Positions 15,990 through 23,974 of a DNA stretch of 26,013 nucleotides are shown here, piece by piece. The notes below the pieces were generated by a model, which saw nothing but the letters and a program-made list of their open reading frames with translations, was not told where the DNA came from and did no database searches. This DNA is from Geoalkalibacter_A sp034189505 (GTDB taxonomy: Bacteria > Desulfobacterota > Desulfuromonadia > Desulfuromonadales > Geoalkalibacteraceae), in the NCBI GenBank assembly GCA_034189505.1, contig JAXHUR010000047.1, forward strand, positions 1 to 26,013, given 5' to 3'. How positions within the stretch are numbered: the first letter of the stretch is position 1; every line of letters starts with the position of its first letter. The position numbers were made by a program, and so were the translations under genes.

Positions 15990-16517
15990 ATGAATCCAGC
16001 AGGAACATTATCTGATCAACGAGGCGCGGTGCTGATCAGCGGGCTTATGCTTCTACTGGTGCTTACTCTGCTGGGAGCAGCAGCCTTGCAGGGCACAACT
16101 AATCAATATCGAATGGCGGGAGATTTCGTCCAGCAGGAGTTTGCCTTTCAGGCAGCCGAAGCCGGACTGCGCGACGCGGAAGCCTGGCTGGAGAACACGG
16201 TCATTCTACCGGAATTCAATAACATCAACGGGCTTTATCAGCCGGACCCCCAGCTTGCCTTTCAGGACGGCATCTGGGCGTCTGAAACTCCGGCAAATTA
16301 TATCACCTACCAGGGTGACGACCTCGGCGACCCTCCCCCCTTTCCTTTACCCCGCTACATCATCGAGTTCATGACCGAGGTCGATGTCAGCGGCAACGAC
16401 TCGATCAAATTTGCACCCGCCGCAGGCGACGCTCCCGGGATCTTTCGCATTACCAGCCGCGGAGTCGGTCCCAACGGTCGCAGTACGGTCATTCTGCAAA
16501 CAACATTTATTCGCTGA
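15990..16517 (+). CDS. pilX: Type IV pilus minor pilin PilX
   Basis: Minor pilin of 175 aa with the PilX N-terminal family pattern. A short basic leader DQRG is followed by the hydrophobic helix AVLISGLMLLLVLTLLG, then AALQGTTNQYRMAGDF, QQEFAFQAAEAGLRDAEAWL and a beta-rich C-terminus. PilX proteins characteristically lack the glutamate at mature position 5, as is the case here. A GAGAGG sequence six bases before the ATG supports the start. Cleavage by PilD at the glycine is expected. It sits between pilW and the small PilY2-like gene and is surely co-transcribed with them. It is thought to take part in the tip complex with PilV, PilW and PilY1. Confidence 0.9.
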   Translation: MNPAGTLSDQRGAVLISGLMLLLVLTLLGAAALQGTTNQYRMAGDFVQQEFAFQAAEAGLRDAEAWLENTVILPEFNNINGLYQPDPQLAFQDGIWASETPANYITYQGDDLGDPPPFPLPRYIIEFMTEVDVSGNDSIKFAPAAGDAPGIFRITSRGVGPNGRSTVILQTTFIR

Positions 16518-16537
16518 GAGAGGTCAGAGATTTGAAG

Positions 16538-16834
16538 ATGAGACGGTATTTTTTCGGTTTCGCCCTGCTTTTGCTGCTTATTGTTCCTGCCGGGCCCCTC
16601 TCCTCCATGGTCGTACCGCAGGGGACCCTCGATGCCATCCATGCTGAACGTCGGGAGGTCGTGATCGATCGCCAGAATTACTCCCTGGCCGAGGATGTCA
16701 GAATACATCTTGAGTCCGATCCAGAACAGACGCTGGGACTCTCAGCCCTGCGCCGGGGACAAAAAGTGGTCTACGACCTGAGTTATCCGTCGGGCCAGTC
16801 ACCCAGGATCAAGGTTCTTGTCATACAGGATTGA
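16538..16834 (+). CDS. Small exported PilY2-like protein
   Basis: Protein of 98 aa. An in-frame TTG at 16532 is spaced better from the AGAGG site and is an alternative start. An N-terminal hydrophobic stretch (RRYFFGFALLLLLIVPAG) acts as a signal peptide or anchor. The mature part is a small beta-rich domain with the pattern GTLDAIHAERREVVIDRQNY, SLAEDV and LRRGQKVVYDLSY. This resembles the short PilY2-type proteins found beside pilY1 in Pseudomonas, where PilY2 has a minor, poorly defined role in pilus biogenesis. Here it precedes pilY1 by 34 bases instead of following it. The family assignment is by pattern and position only. Confidence 0.6.
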   Translation: MRRYFFGFALLLLLIVPAGPLSSMVVPQGTLDAIHAERREVVIDRQNYSLAEDVRIHLESDPEQTLGLSALRRGQKVVYDLSYPSGQSPRIKVLVIQD

Positions 16835-16868
16835 TACAAAAACAGGTTGCCTCTGAAGGGACGTTATT

Positions 16869-19800
16869 ATGTCCGATGCCGGAAAACAGAACAAAGCTGC
16901 CTCCTGGTTGATCTCCACAGCCCTGAGTGCCCTTCTCGCCCCATTGCTGATTTTTGCAGGTCCAACCGGCGCCCAGGCTGAAATCTCCCAGGTCCCGCTT
17001 TTTCTTACTGTGGAAGTCGAGCCCAATATCGTTTTCGTCATCGACGACTCGGGATCCATGCACTTCGAAACACTCCCCGATGAAGTGTCCATGGATACCT
17101 TCGGCGGACTCGAATGGTGGCACCGCGGCGTTTTCTACATGTTCCCTCCTGCGGACCGCATTTACGGCGGCGACACCGACTACTGGCGCAGCAGCACCTA
17201 TCGGGGCTTCAATCTGCACAATATCCCCGGATTCGGAGGCACCGACCGCTGGGCGGCGTTTTTTCGTTCCCACCATAACAACGCCATGTATTACAACCCG
17301 CAGACAAGGTATCTGCCCTGGGTCTCAGCGGACGGAACGCCCTGGCCGGATGCCGACCCCGGCGCCGCCTACCACAACCCTGCCGATACAGGCAAGGGCA
17401 GCCGCAATCTCACCGCCAGCAACTGGCAGTATGCCTGCTGGATCAATCCGACAGCCGGCACCTGGACTTCAAACTGGGAACTGTGCACCTCCGAAAGTCG
17501 CAGTTTCTACCCGGCAACTTATTTCAATTATCAAGGCGGCGATGTCAACGAAGCCTCGAGTTACGAACGCATCGAGATTAAAGCGGGCAACGGCCCCTTC
17601 GCCGGTGGTCCCAAACGCACGGACTGTGCAGACCCCGATGCCTGCACCTATGAAGAAGAAATTCAGAATTTCGCCAACTGGTATACCTACCACCGCTCCC
17701 GCATCCTCACTTCGCGCGCCGGCATCGGCCGCGCTTTTGCCGCCCAGGGCGAAGACATTCGCGTCGGATACGGCACGATCAACGCGGGCAGTTCCTATCT
17801 CGATTCCCAAGCCAGTCCTGGAACCATAGTGCGCGGAGTCAGGTCATTCTCCGGTTCCGACCGGGAGGAGTTTTTTTCTCTTCTGTATGAGCGCGACATC
17901 CCCTTGTCCGGCACCCCCCTGCGGCGGGCACTCGATGATGCCGGCCAGTATTACACCCGCGAGGATGCCCGCGGCCCCTGGAACACAACGCCCGGGGCCG
18001 CCGGCGGGTCGAATCTCGCCTGTCGCAACAGCTATACGGTTCTGATGACGGACGGTTACTGGAATGTGGGCAACGAGTACGCCGCCCGTCATTCTTCAAG
18101 GCGAGCCAACGTCGACAATCAGGACGGTCCGAGCATTCTCAACCCTGTTCCCCTGGCTGAAAATTTTCAATATACCCCCGAACCTCCCTATCAGGACGAT
18201 TGGTCCGACACGCTTGCCGATGTCGCGATGTATTACTGGAACCGCGATCTCTGCCCGAATATTTCCAACCGCGTACCGACTTCAGTTTTCAACGAAGCCT
18301 ACTGGCAGAGCATGGTGACCTTCGGCGTCGGCCTCGGGGTTTCAGGGACTCTTGACCAGGAAACGGATCTGGACTCGCTCAAGTCAGGAGACCTTGACTG
18401 GCCCGACCCCACCACGGATGCCACCCCGAGAGGAGCCAAAATCGACGATCTCTGGCATGCCTCCCTCAACAGCCGGGGCGATTTTTTCAGCGCCATGGAT
18501 CCCGAAATATTTTCTGAAAAGCTCGGAGGACTGCTGGCGGCGCTGGTCGACAGAAAAACAGGAACCGCAGCGGCCATTGCCACCAACTCAACACGACTGA
18601 TCGACAACACCCTCATTTATCAGGCGCGTTTCGACAGTGAAACATGGAGCGGTCAGATCCTGGCCTACAACATCAACAGCGATGGCTCAGTGGGAGAGGT
18701 CGAATGGAACACCAATGACTCAGGCAAAATACCTGCGCATGGGGATCGCAGAATCTTTACCTGGAACGGAACGGACGGGGTCCCCTTCACCGTGGCGGGG
18801 TGGGACAACCTTTCAAGCGGGCAGCGCACGGACCTGCGTGCCGGAGGCTCGGAAGACCAGGGCAAAGATCGACTCAACTGGCTGCGCGGCGATCAAAGCA
18901 TGGAAAACGACCAGGCGGGAGGATACCTGCGGCCACGGGACCATATTCTGGGCGACATCGTCAACTCCGACCCCCTGATTGTCGGCGCGCCCGATTTCCA
19001 GTATCAGGATCTTCCCGCCGGCACCCCGGGCAAGGAGACCTACAAAGCTTTTCGCATCGATAACGCCGCGCGGACGCGCCTGCTCTATATCGGCGGCAAT
19101 GATGGAATGCTGCACGCCTTCGATGCCAATACCGGCGTTGAACAGTTTGCCTATGTTCCTGCCGCATCCTCCTCTGCGGGGCTCGCCAACCTGAGCGACC
19201 CGGATTATGTTCACCGGTATTACGTCGACGGTTCTCCCAATGTCGGCGACGCCTACCTGGACGATTCCTGGAAAACCATCCTTATCGGCACCATGGGGGT
19301 CGGCGGACGCAGTGTCTTCGCCCTCGATGTCACCGATCCGGACAATTTCGACGAGAGCGATATCCTGTGGGAGTTTTCCCATCCGGATCTGGGCTACGCC
19401 ATCGGAAAACCAGTCCTTGCGCGCCTGCAGAACGGCCAGTGGGCGGTTGTATTCGGCAACGGTTACGGCGGCGACAGCGACCGGGCGCAACTGTTCATTG
19501 TCAATGCGCAGTCGGGGGAGCTTATCCGCCGGATCGATACGGGTGCAGGTTCGGCCGGAGACCCCAACGGCCTGTCCGTTCCGGCGCTGCTGACCGACGC
19601 CCATCGCACCCTGACCACGGCCTATGCCGGAGACCTGCATGGGAATCTCTGGAAATTCGACCTGAGCGATGAATTGGCTTCGAACTGGGACATCCCCTTT
19701 GTCACCAACCCCGGCGCCGTAAGACGTCCCCTGTTCACCGCCCGCGACAATTCGGGACAGGTGCAGCCCATGACCGCTCCGTTGGAGCTCGGCGCACACC

Positions 19801-20501
19801 CTGAAGGAGGGGTGATGGTCTACTTCGGCACCGGCAAATACTTTGAAGTCGGCGACAACATTGTCGGGGCCGACCCACCTGTTCAATCCTTTTACGGGAT
19901 CTGGGACAACGACTCCCGCATCCCGGAAACGGATCGAAGCTCCCTTGTCTCCCAGACCATCCTGGCCGAGGGCGTCCTGCACGATACATCCGACGATCAG
20001 CTGCGGGCGGTCACTGAGAATCCCGTCGATTACAATGCCACCCCCTTACCTCAACGCGGCTGGTTTGTCGACCTCGTCTCTCCGGTCGCCGGCCTGCAGG
20101 GAGAGCGTGTCGTCAGCGCGCCGGTGCTGCGTCGCGGACGGGTCATCTTCTCGACCCTGATCCCGCTGGCCGACCCCTGCTCCGCGGGCGGGACAAGCTG
20201 GCTTATGGAACTCGATGCAGTGATGGGAGCACGCCTGATCGATTCGGTTTTTGACGTGAACGACGATACGGACATCGATGACGATGACAAAATCACCATC
20301 ATTGTCGATGGGAAAACAGTGACAGTGGCGGCCAGCGGCATTCAGTCCCGGGTGGGGATCATCAAGACCCCGGCAGTCATCGAAGCGGGTGAACTGGAAT
20401 ATAAGTACTTCGGCGGATCGGAAGGAGGAATCGCGGTTGTGCGCGAAAAAGGCGGCGATGCCAATGAGCTGGGCCGGCGCTCCTGGAGGCAGCTGCGCTG
20501 A
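16869..20501 (+). CDS. pilY1: Type IV pilus tip adhesin/assembly protein PilY1
   Basis: Protein of 1210 aa, at the usual length for PilY1. AAGGGA seven bases upstream supports the ATG. A signal peptide ends at about residue 37 (GAQA). A von Willebrand A-like domain begins at once, with the metal-site motif D59-x-S61-x-S63 in VFVIDDSGSM and, further on, SYTVLMTDGYWN. From about residue 690 the C-terminal half is a PilC-type beta-propeller, with YIGGNDGMLHAFDANTG and GTGKYFEVGDN. Near residue 1129 is a very acidic loop, DVNDDTDIDDDD, that could bind calcium, and the protein ends with GRRSWRQLR. PilY1 sits at the pilus tip with the minor pilins, controls extension and retraction, and mediates adhesion and surface sensing. 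It is the last gene of the sigma54-preceded operon, and no pilE follows. Confidence 0.95.
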   Translation: MSDAGKQNKAASWLISTALSALLAPLLIFAGPTGAQAEISQVPLFLTVEVEPNIVFVIDDSGSMHFETLPDEVSMDTFGGLEWWHRGVFYMFPPADRIYGGDTDYWRSSTYRGFNLHNIPGFGGTDRWAAFFRSHHNNAMYYNPQTRYLPWVSADGTPWPDADPGAAYHNPADTGKGSRNLTASNWQYACWINPTAGTWTSNWELCTSESRSFYPATYFNYQGGDVNEASSYERIEIKAGNGPFAGGPKRTDCADPDACTYEEEIQNFANWYTYHRSRILTSRAGIGRAFAAQGEDIRVGYGTINAGSSYLDSQASPGTIVRGVRSFSGSDREEFFSLLYERDIPLSGTPLRRALDDAGQYYTREDARGPWNTTPGAAGGSNLACRNSYTVLMTDGYWNVGNEYAARHSSRRANVDNQDGPSILNPVPLAENFQYTPEPPYQDDWSDTLADVAMYYWNRDLCPNISNRVPTSVFNEAYWQSMVTFGVGLGVSGTLDQETDLDSLKSGDLDWPDPTTDATPRGAKIDDLWHASLNSRGDFFSAMDPEIFSEKLGGLLAALVDRKTGTAAAIATNSTRLIDNTLIYQARFDSETWSGQILAYNINSDGSVGEVEWNTNDSGKIPAHGDRRIFTWNGTDGVPFTVAGWDNLSSGQRTDLRAGGSEDQGKDRLNWLRGDQSMENDQAGGYLRPRDHILGDIVNSDPLIVGAPDFQYQDLPAGTPGKETYKAFRIDNAARTRLLYIGGNDGMLHAFDANTGVEQFAYVPAASSSAGLANLSDPDYVHRYYVDGSPNVGDAYLDDSWKTILIGTMGVGGRSVFALDVTDPDNFDESDILWEFSHPDLGYAIGKPVLARLQNGQWAVVFGNGYGGDSDRAQLFIVNAQSGELIRRIDTGAGSAGDPNGLSVPALLTDAHRTLTTAYAGDLHGNLWKFDLSDELASNWDIPFVTNPGAVRRPLFTARDNSGQVQPMTAPLELGAHPEGGVMVYFGTGKYFEVGDNIVGADPPVQSFYGIWDNDSRIPETDRSSLVSQTILAEGVLHDTSDDQLRAVTENPVDYNATPLPQRGWFVDLVSPVAGLQGERVVSAPVLRRGRVIFSTLIPLADPCSAGGTSWLMELDAVMGARLIDSVFDVNDDTDIDDDDKITIIVDGKTVTVAASGIQSRVGIIKTPAVIEAGELEYKYFGGSEGGIAVVREKGGDANELGRRSWRQLR

Positions 20502-20508
20502 CTGTTTG

Positions 20509-20558
20509 AGCCGCAGGCGCGTTTGTCGTCGCAAACGATGTCGTCACGCCCTGCGGCT
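20509..20558. terminator. Nested hairpin between convergent pilY1 and radical SAM genes
   Basis: An outer stem pairs AGCCGCAGGCG (20509-20519) with CGCCCTGCGGCT (20547-20558), with one bulged base. A smaller inner hairpin pairs GTTTG (20521-20525) with CAAAC (20532-20536). There is no good T-tract on either side, so it may be a weak or bidirectional terminator or a transcript 3'-end stabiliser. Confidence 0.4.
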
Positions 20559-20589
20559 AACCCACCATCTTCAGGTTTACGTCCCATCT

Positions 20590-22080
20590 TCAATCGCAAC
20601 TCCTGACTCGTTCCGCGACCTTTCGAAAATGGAAACCATAGACGGCGTAGGTAATGGCCAGGGGAAACAGGCGCGGCTTCCTGAACAGGGACCAGAAAAA
20701 CAGTTTCCAGAACTGAAGGCGCTCCTTACCGACCACCCCCAACCAGAGAATCGACTTGAACAATGCACCGATATGTCCCTTCTGCAAATGAAATTTCCCC
20801 TTCGGGCGAGGATTGTATTCCTTAAACAAGCTGATCACCCGCTGGTAGTAATGCTTAGGGTCGTAAATGGTATCGAGAATTTTCTGATAGCCAAGGCGAA
20901 GTGCTTCCGGATTCATGCGCGGAATAAAATTGACGTCGAAAATCGTATTCTCACCGGATGAATCCTTAAGCAGGCGCCCCTCGCCCTCCAGGCGCTGGTA
21001 AAGGCGGGTTCCGCGCAGCGCGGAAAGCACGCCGACCATCGCGGTCACAATACCGCTTTCCTGGATGAACCTGATCTGTTTTTCGAAAATTCCCGGCGTA
21101 TCACTGTCGAAGCCGACAATAAAACCACCATGAACCTGGAGTCCGGCCCGCTGGATGCGTTTAACGGATTCGATCAGGTCGCGATTTCTGTTCTGGAGTT
21201 TGCAGCTTTCTGCAAGCCCTGCATCATCGGGAGTTTCGATGCCGATGAAGACCTCTTCAAATCCGGCGAGCACCATCCATTCCATCAACTGCGGGTCGTC
21301 TGCAAGATCGATGGAAGCCTCGGTGTAGAAATAAAAGGGGTAATCCTTATCCTTCATCCATTCGACAATGGCAGGCAGCACCTCACGTTTAAGCGTCGGC
21401 TTGTCGCCGATAAAGTTGTCATCGACAAAAAAGATCGCTCCACGCCAGTCGCGCGCATACAAACTCTCCAGCTCATCAATAATCTGACCAACTTTTTTGT
21501 TGCGGGGTCTGCGTCCAAACAGAGCGGTGATATCGCAGAACTCGCAGTCGAAGGGACAACCCCGCCCGTACTGGAGGTTCATGGCCGCATAATCTTTCAT
21601 GTCGACCAGGTCCCACAGAGGAACCGGCGTCTGTTCGATCTGCGCCCATTGCTCCGCACGGTAAATATGACGGGGTTCGCCCCGCTGCAGATCCTGCAGA
21701 AAAAGCGGCAGAGTCACCTCCCCTTCCCCCAGCACCAGGTGATCGACCTCAGGCAGGGTTTCATGATAGGAGGTAAACAGCGGCCCTCCGGCAACAATCT
21801 TGACCCCAAGGTGTCGACACCGGTCGATAACTTCGCATGCCGACTCTTTCTGAATCGTCATTCCGCTGATGAAAACGTAATCCGCCCACATCAGATCTGC
21901 GTCCGAGAGGGGGCGCACATTCATGTCGACCAGTTTTTTTTCCCAATCTCCGGGCAACATTGCAGCAATGGTCAACAATCCCAGCGGCGGGAAGCTGGCC
22001 TTGCGGTCAATGAATTTCATCGCATAGCGAAAGCTCCAGAACGTAGTCGGGTAATGAGGATAAACCAAAAGAATTTTCAT
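20590..22080 (-). CDS. B12-binding domain radical SAM protein (DUF4070 type)
   Basis: Protein of 496 aa. Residues 1-140 form a B12-binding-like Rossmann domain (YVFISGMTIQ, IVAGGPLFTS, HLVLGEGEVTLPLFL) but lack the DxHxxG motif, so any cobalamin would bind base-off without a histidine ligand. The radical SAM core follows, with C175-xxx-C179-xx-C182 (CPFDCEFC) to hold the 4Fe-4S cluster, and then FFVDDNFIGD, GFEEVFIGIETPD and GGFIVGFDSD. The C-terminal part is the DUF4070 type. Relatives include hopanoid methylases such as HpnP and HpnR, but most family members are uncharacterised, and I cannot name a substrate. It lies 42 bases after sufB in the same orientation, with CTGGAG as ribosome site, so it probably belongs to the sufCB transcript. 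No hopanoid genes are nearby. Confidence 0.88.
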   Translation of the reverse strand: MKILLVYPHYPTTFWSFRYAMKFIDRKASFPPLGLLTIAAMLPGDWEKKLVDMNVRPLSDADLMWADYVFISGMTIQKESACEVIDRCRHLGVKIVAGGPLFTSYHETLPEVDHLVLGEGEVTLPLFLQDLQRGEPRHIYRAEQWAQIEQTPVPLWDLVDMKDYAAMNLQYGRGCPFDCEFCDITALFGRRPRNKKVGQIIDELESLYARDWRGAIFFVDDNFIGDKPTLKREVLPAIVEWMKDKDYPFYFYTEASIDLADDPQLMEWMVLAGFEEVFIGIETPDDAGLAESCKLQNRNRDLIESVKRIQRAGLQVHGGFIVGFDSDTPGIFEKQIRFIQESGIVTAMVGVLSALRGTRLYQRLEGEGRLLKDSSGENTIFDVNFIPRMNPEALRLGYQKILDTIYDPKHYYQRVISLFKEYNPRPKGKFHLQKGHIGALFKSILWLGVVGKERLQFWKLFFWSLFRKPRLFPLAITYAVYGFHFRKVAERVRSCD

Positions 22081-22097
22081 GACTTAACTCCAGTGAA

Positions 22098-22134
22098 GTG
22101 TTGCGATAAGGCCTTGCAAGGGTTATCGCAACAC
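22098..22134 (-). promoter_or_regulatory. Intercistronic hairpin overlapping the sufB stop codon
   Basis: GTGTTGCGATAA (22098-22109) and TTATCGCAACAC (22123-22134) form a perfect 12-bp inverted repeat. The 13-base interior contains the palindrome CCTTGCAAGG, so the stem can extend further with small bulges. On the minus strand the TAA stop of the sufB-like gene lies within the stem, and the ribosome site of the radical SAM gene follows about ten bases after it. It has no T-tract. I read it as a processing, stability or attenuation element rather than a simple terminator. Confidence 0.6.
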
Positions 22135-23058
22135 CCCTCTTATGATCACATCTACCGCCTCATCGGGGCAAAGCCCGTGGGCCAGAAGCGTCTCCAGCTG
22201 GCGCTGGTCGACCGTGCCGATAGCGGCCTCATGAGTCACTTTCGCCAGAGGATGAGTGACGTTGACAATGGGGACGGCCCGGGCGACCGCCTGATCTCTG
22301 ACCAGTTCCATGCAGTCCACATGCCCGCGCGCGCCGGCGGCGTTTCCTGAGGTCGAACCGATGATCTCGGCCGAAGCATGATCCCGCAAGGCGATTCTTG
22401 ATTTAATCAGACCACGGGAGTTCTCCCCTTCCAGAACAACCTTTTCGCGAATTTTGACCAGATCGCTGCCGCTGCCGGAAACGCGCGCGATCAGTTCCGT
22501 AACCGAGTCGGCATAGCCGGTCACGGTATAATCCATATCCAGGCTGCCGACGCGACCGACCGTCAGGTTGAATTCGCTGTTGAAGCGGCCGTCCTCACCT
22601 ACCTGTACCTGACTTTTCGGGACGACTTCAACCCCACCCTGAGGGCCATGCACGTGAGTTTCATTATAGCACATACTGGCCCCCTCCCCGATTTCAATCC
22701 GGGCAATCATTTCATGGCGAACCTTCTCGGCGTTGGGGAACAGGCAGTGGGCGATAAAATCAACCGAGGAGTGGGGCTCGAGCACAACATCCATTTCGAT
22801 CTGCTGAAGGCCTTCAGAATGAACGACTCCGAAACAGAGATGAACAGGCCTGGCGATTCTGACGCCCTCGGCCACACTGATTTTCGCAACGATGCCGTGA
22901 GGGGTTTCCTCGGTGTCCACCTTCAGTCCCTGCACCTGTCGTGCGCTCAGGATGCGGTGCTCCACTGCCAGAAGATGCGCCACCTCCGAGTCTTCGAAAA
23001 CCCCGCGGTCGCCGCCGCTTGAACCGAAAGCTTCCAGTAGAACGTCATTTTCGCTCAT
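22123..23058 (-). CDS. sufB: SufB/SufD-like Fe-S cluster scaffold protein (minimal SufBC type)
   Basis: Protein of 311 aa from the ATG at 23058; a GTG at 23064 would add two residues. It is much shorter than E. coli SufB (about 495 aa) and corresponds to the beta-helix core plus the C-terminal helical region, as in the short SufB-like proteins of archaea and anaerobes. Near the C-terminus, C249 (HVDCMEL) falls where the cluster-related Cys405 of E. coli SufB lies, and H276-E277 (THEAAIG) matches the conserved FEHEA segment. The ending LAHGLCPDEAVDVIIRGVL is typical. It would act as a scaffold building Fe-S clusters with the SufC-like ATPase encoded just before, whose 3' end it overlaps by 14 bases. 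No separate SufD or SufS is present, so a homodimeric scaffold is likely (inference). Confidence 0.88.
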   Translation of the reverse strand: MSENDVLLEAFGSSGGDRGVFEDSEVAHLLAVEHRILSARQVQGLKVDTEETPHGIVAKISVAEGVRIARPVHLCFGVVHSEGLQQIEMDVVLEPHSSVDFIAHCLFPNAEKVRHEMIARIEIGEGASMCYNETHVHGPQGGVEVVPKSQVQVGEDGRFNSEFNLTVGRVGSLDMDYTVTGYADSVTELIARVSGSGSDLVKIREKVVLEGENSRGLIKSRIALRDHASAEIIGSTSGNAAGARGHVDCMELVRDQAVARAVPIVNVTHPLAKVTHEAAIGTVDQRQLETLLAHGLCPDEAVDVIIRGVLR

Positions 23059-23767
23059 ATCCACACTCCACTCCGTCGCACAAAAGACATTTTCTGTTCT
23101 GATAGTGAGCGGTCACATGCCGTGGGTCACCAGTGCACACGATACGGCCGTCGCATATCTGAGAGGCCCGGTCGGCGCAGTCGGCAATCTCTTCGCGGTG
23201 TGTGATGAGAAGAACTGCCGTGCCGGAATGCCTGAAAGAATCGATCACCTGGAGGATGTCCCGGGTGGACAGCATATCAATGCCGGAATCAGGCTCATCG
23301 AGAATCGCCAGGCGTGGCTTGAGCGCGAGAACCGATGCGAGTTCAATCCGTTTTCGCTCACCGCCGCTGAGGTTTTTGTCGACCATTCTCCGGGCGTACG
23401 AAGAGGGATCGAGCCCCACCTGTTTCAGATATGAATCGGGGTCGAGCGTTTTGTCATGCAGGCAAAGATACTCATCCACCCTCAGGCCTTCGAATCGAAC
23501 CGGCTCCTGCCAGGCCAGCGAGATCCCCATGCGCGCACGTTGGTGAATTTCAAGATCGTTGATCTTTTCTCCGTCAAAAAGAATCTCACCTTGCTGCAGA
23601 CCCTCTCTGCTGCACCCCATGATCAGATATGCAAGGGTGGTTTTTCCTGTGCCGTTGGTTCCGATCAGGGCATGCACCTCGCCGGCCTCAAGGGACAGAT
23701 CCAGATGGTCAAGAATAGTGCGGTCAGGAGTCCGGTAAACAATATTGCGCACTTCCAGCAAAGACAT
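23045..23767 (-). CDS. sufC: SufC-like Fe-S assembly ABC ATPase with a cysteine tail
   Basis: ATPase of 240 aa. The ATG at 23767 is chosen because GGGAGG lies seven bases upstream and the sequence then starts MSLLEVRNIVY like other SufC proteins; an upstream in-frame start would add 16 unsupported residues. Motifs: Walker A GTNGTGKTT (36-44), Q-loop in SLAWQEPVRFEG, signature LSGGERKR, Walker B LAILDEPDSGID, and a switch histidine in LLITHREE. These are SufC hallmarks, including the GID after Walker B. It energises cluster assembly on the SufB-like scaffold. Unusually, the protein ends with a cysteine motif CLLCDGVEC (C227, C230, C235) encoded just before and through the overlap with sufB; such a tail could bind a metal or cluster. 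First gene of the sufC-sufB-radical SAM operon. Confidence 0.9.
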   Translation of the reverse strand: MSLLEVRNIVYRTPDRTILDHLDLSLEAGEVHALIGTNGTGKTTLAYLIMGCSREGLQQGEILFDGEKINDLEIHQRARMGISLAWQEPVRFEGLRVDEYLCLHDKTLDPDSYLKQVGLDPSSYARRMVDKNLSGGERKRIELASVLALKPRLAILDEPDSGIDMLSTRDILQVIDSFRHSGTAVLLITHREEIADCADRASQICDGRIVCTGDPRHVTAHYQNRKCLLCDGVECGYERK

Positions 23768-23974
23768 GCCACAACCTCCCGAAAAGCATTGCTTTGACTT
23801 CTTCGTCATTATCATATCTCATGAAAGAACGAAGGCAAATTAAACAGGAAGCGGCTGAAGGCTCGCCAAACCGGACCTGGCGAGTCCACGAATCCGGGTT
23901 CCTCTTGTAAAGCAATGATTCTGGTGTAGATTTTGAGAACCGGAATCGACTTCAACCTGACCGCCGGGGGTGCC
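23768..23974. promoter_or_regulatory. Divergent regulatory region between sufC-like and msrA genes
   Basis: About 207 bases without a gene. For the minus strand, a possible promoter has TTGCCT (AGGCAA on the plus strand, 23833-23838) and TATGAT (ATCATA, 23811-23816) with a 16-base spacer, about 45 bases before the sufC start. An inverted repeat CTCGCCA (23862-23868) / TGGCGAG (23878-23884) lies just upstream of that promoter and could be a regulator site or a small hairpin. I found no obvious IscR-type site and no clear plus-strand promoter for msrA. Confidence 0.35.

Noticed and set aside
18813..19982. 389-codon open frame antisense to pilY1
   Set aside because: It is a shadow of the propeller-coding half of pilY1 and has no independent support.
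22081..22140. Cobalamin riboswitch before the B12-type radical SAM gene
   Set aside because: Only a simple hairpin fits in the 42-base gap; a cobalamin riboswitch needs about 200 bases and a B12 box, neither of which is present.
21130..22350. 406-codon plus-strand open frame over the radical SAM and sufB genes
   Set aside because: It crosses two real genes on the opposite strand, including their intergenic hairpin, and does not look like a protein.
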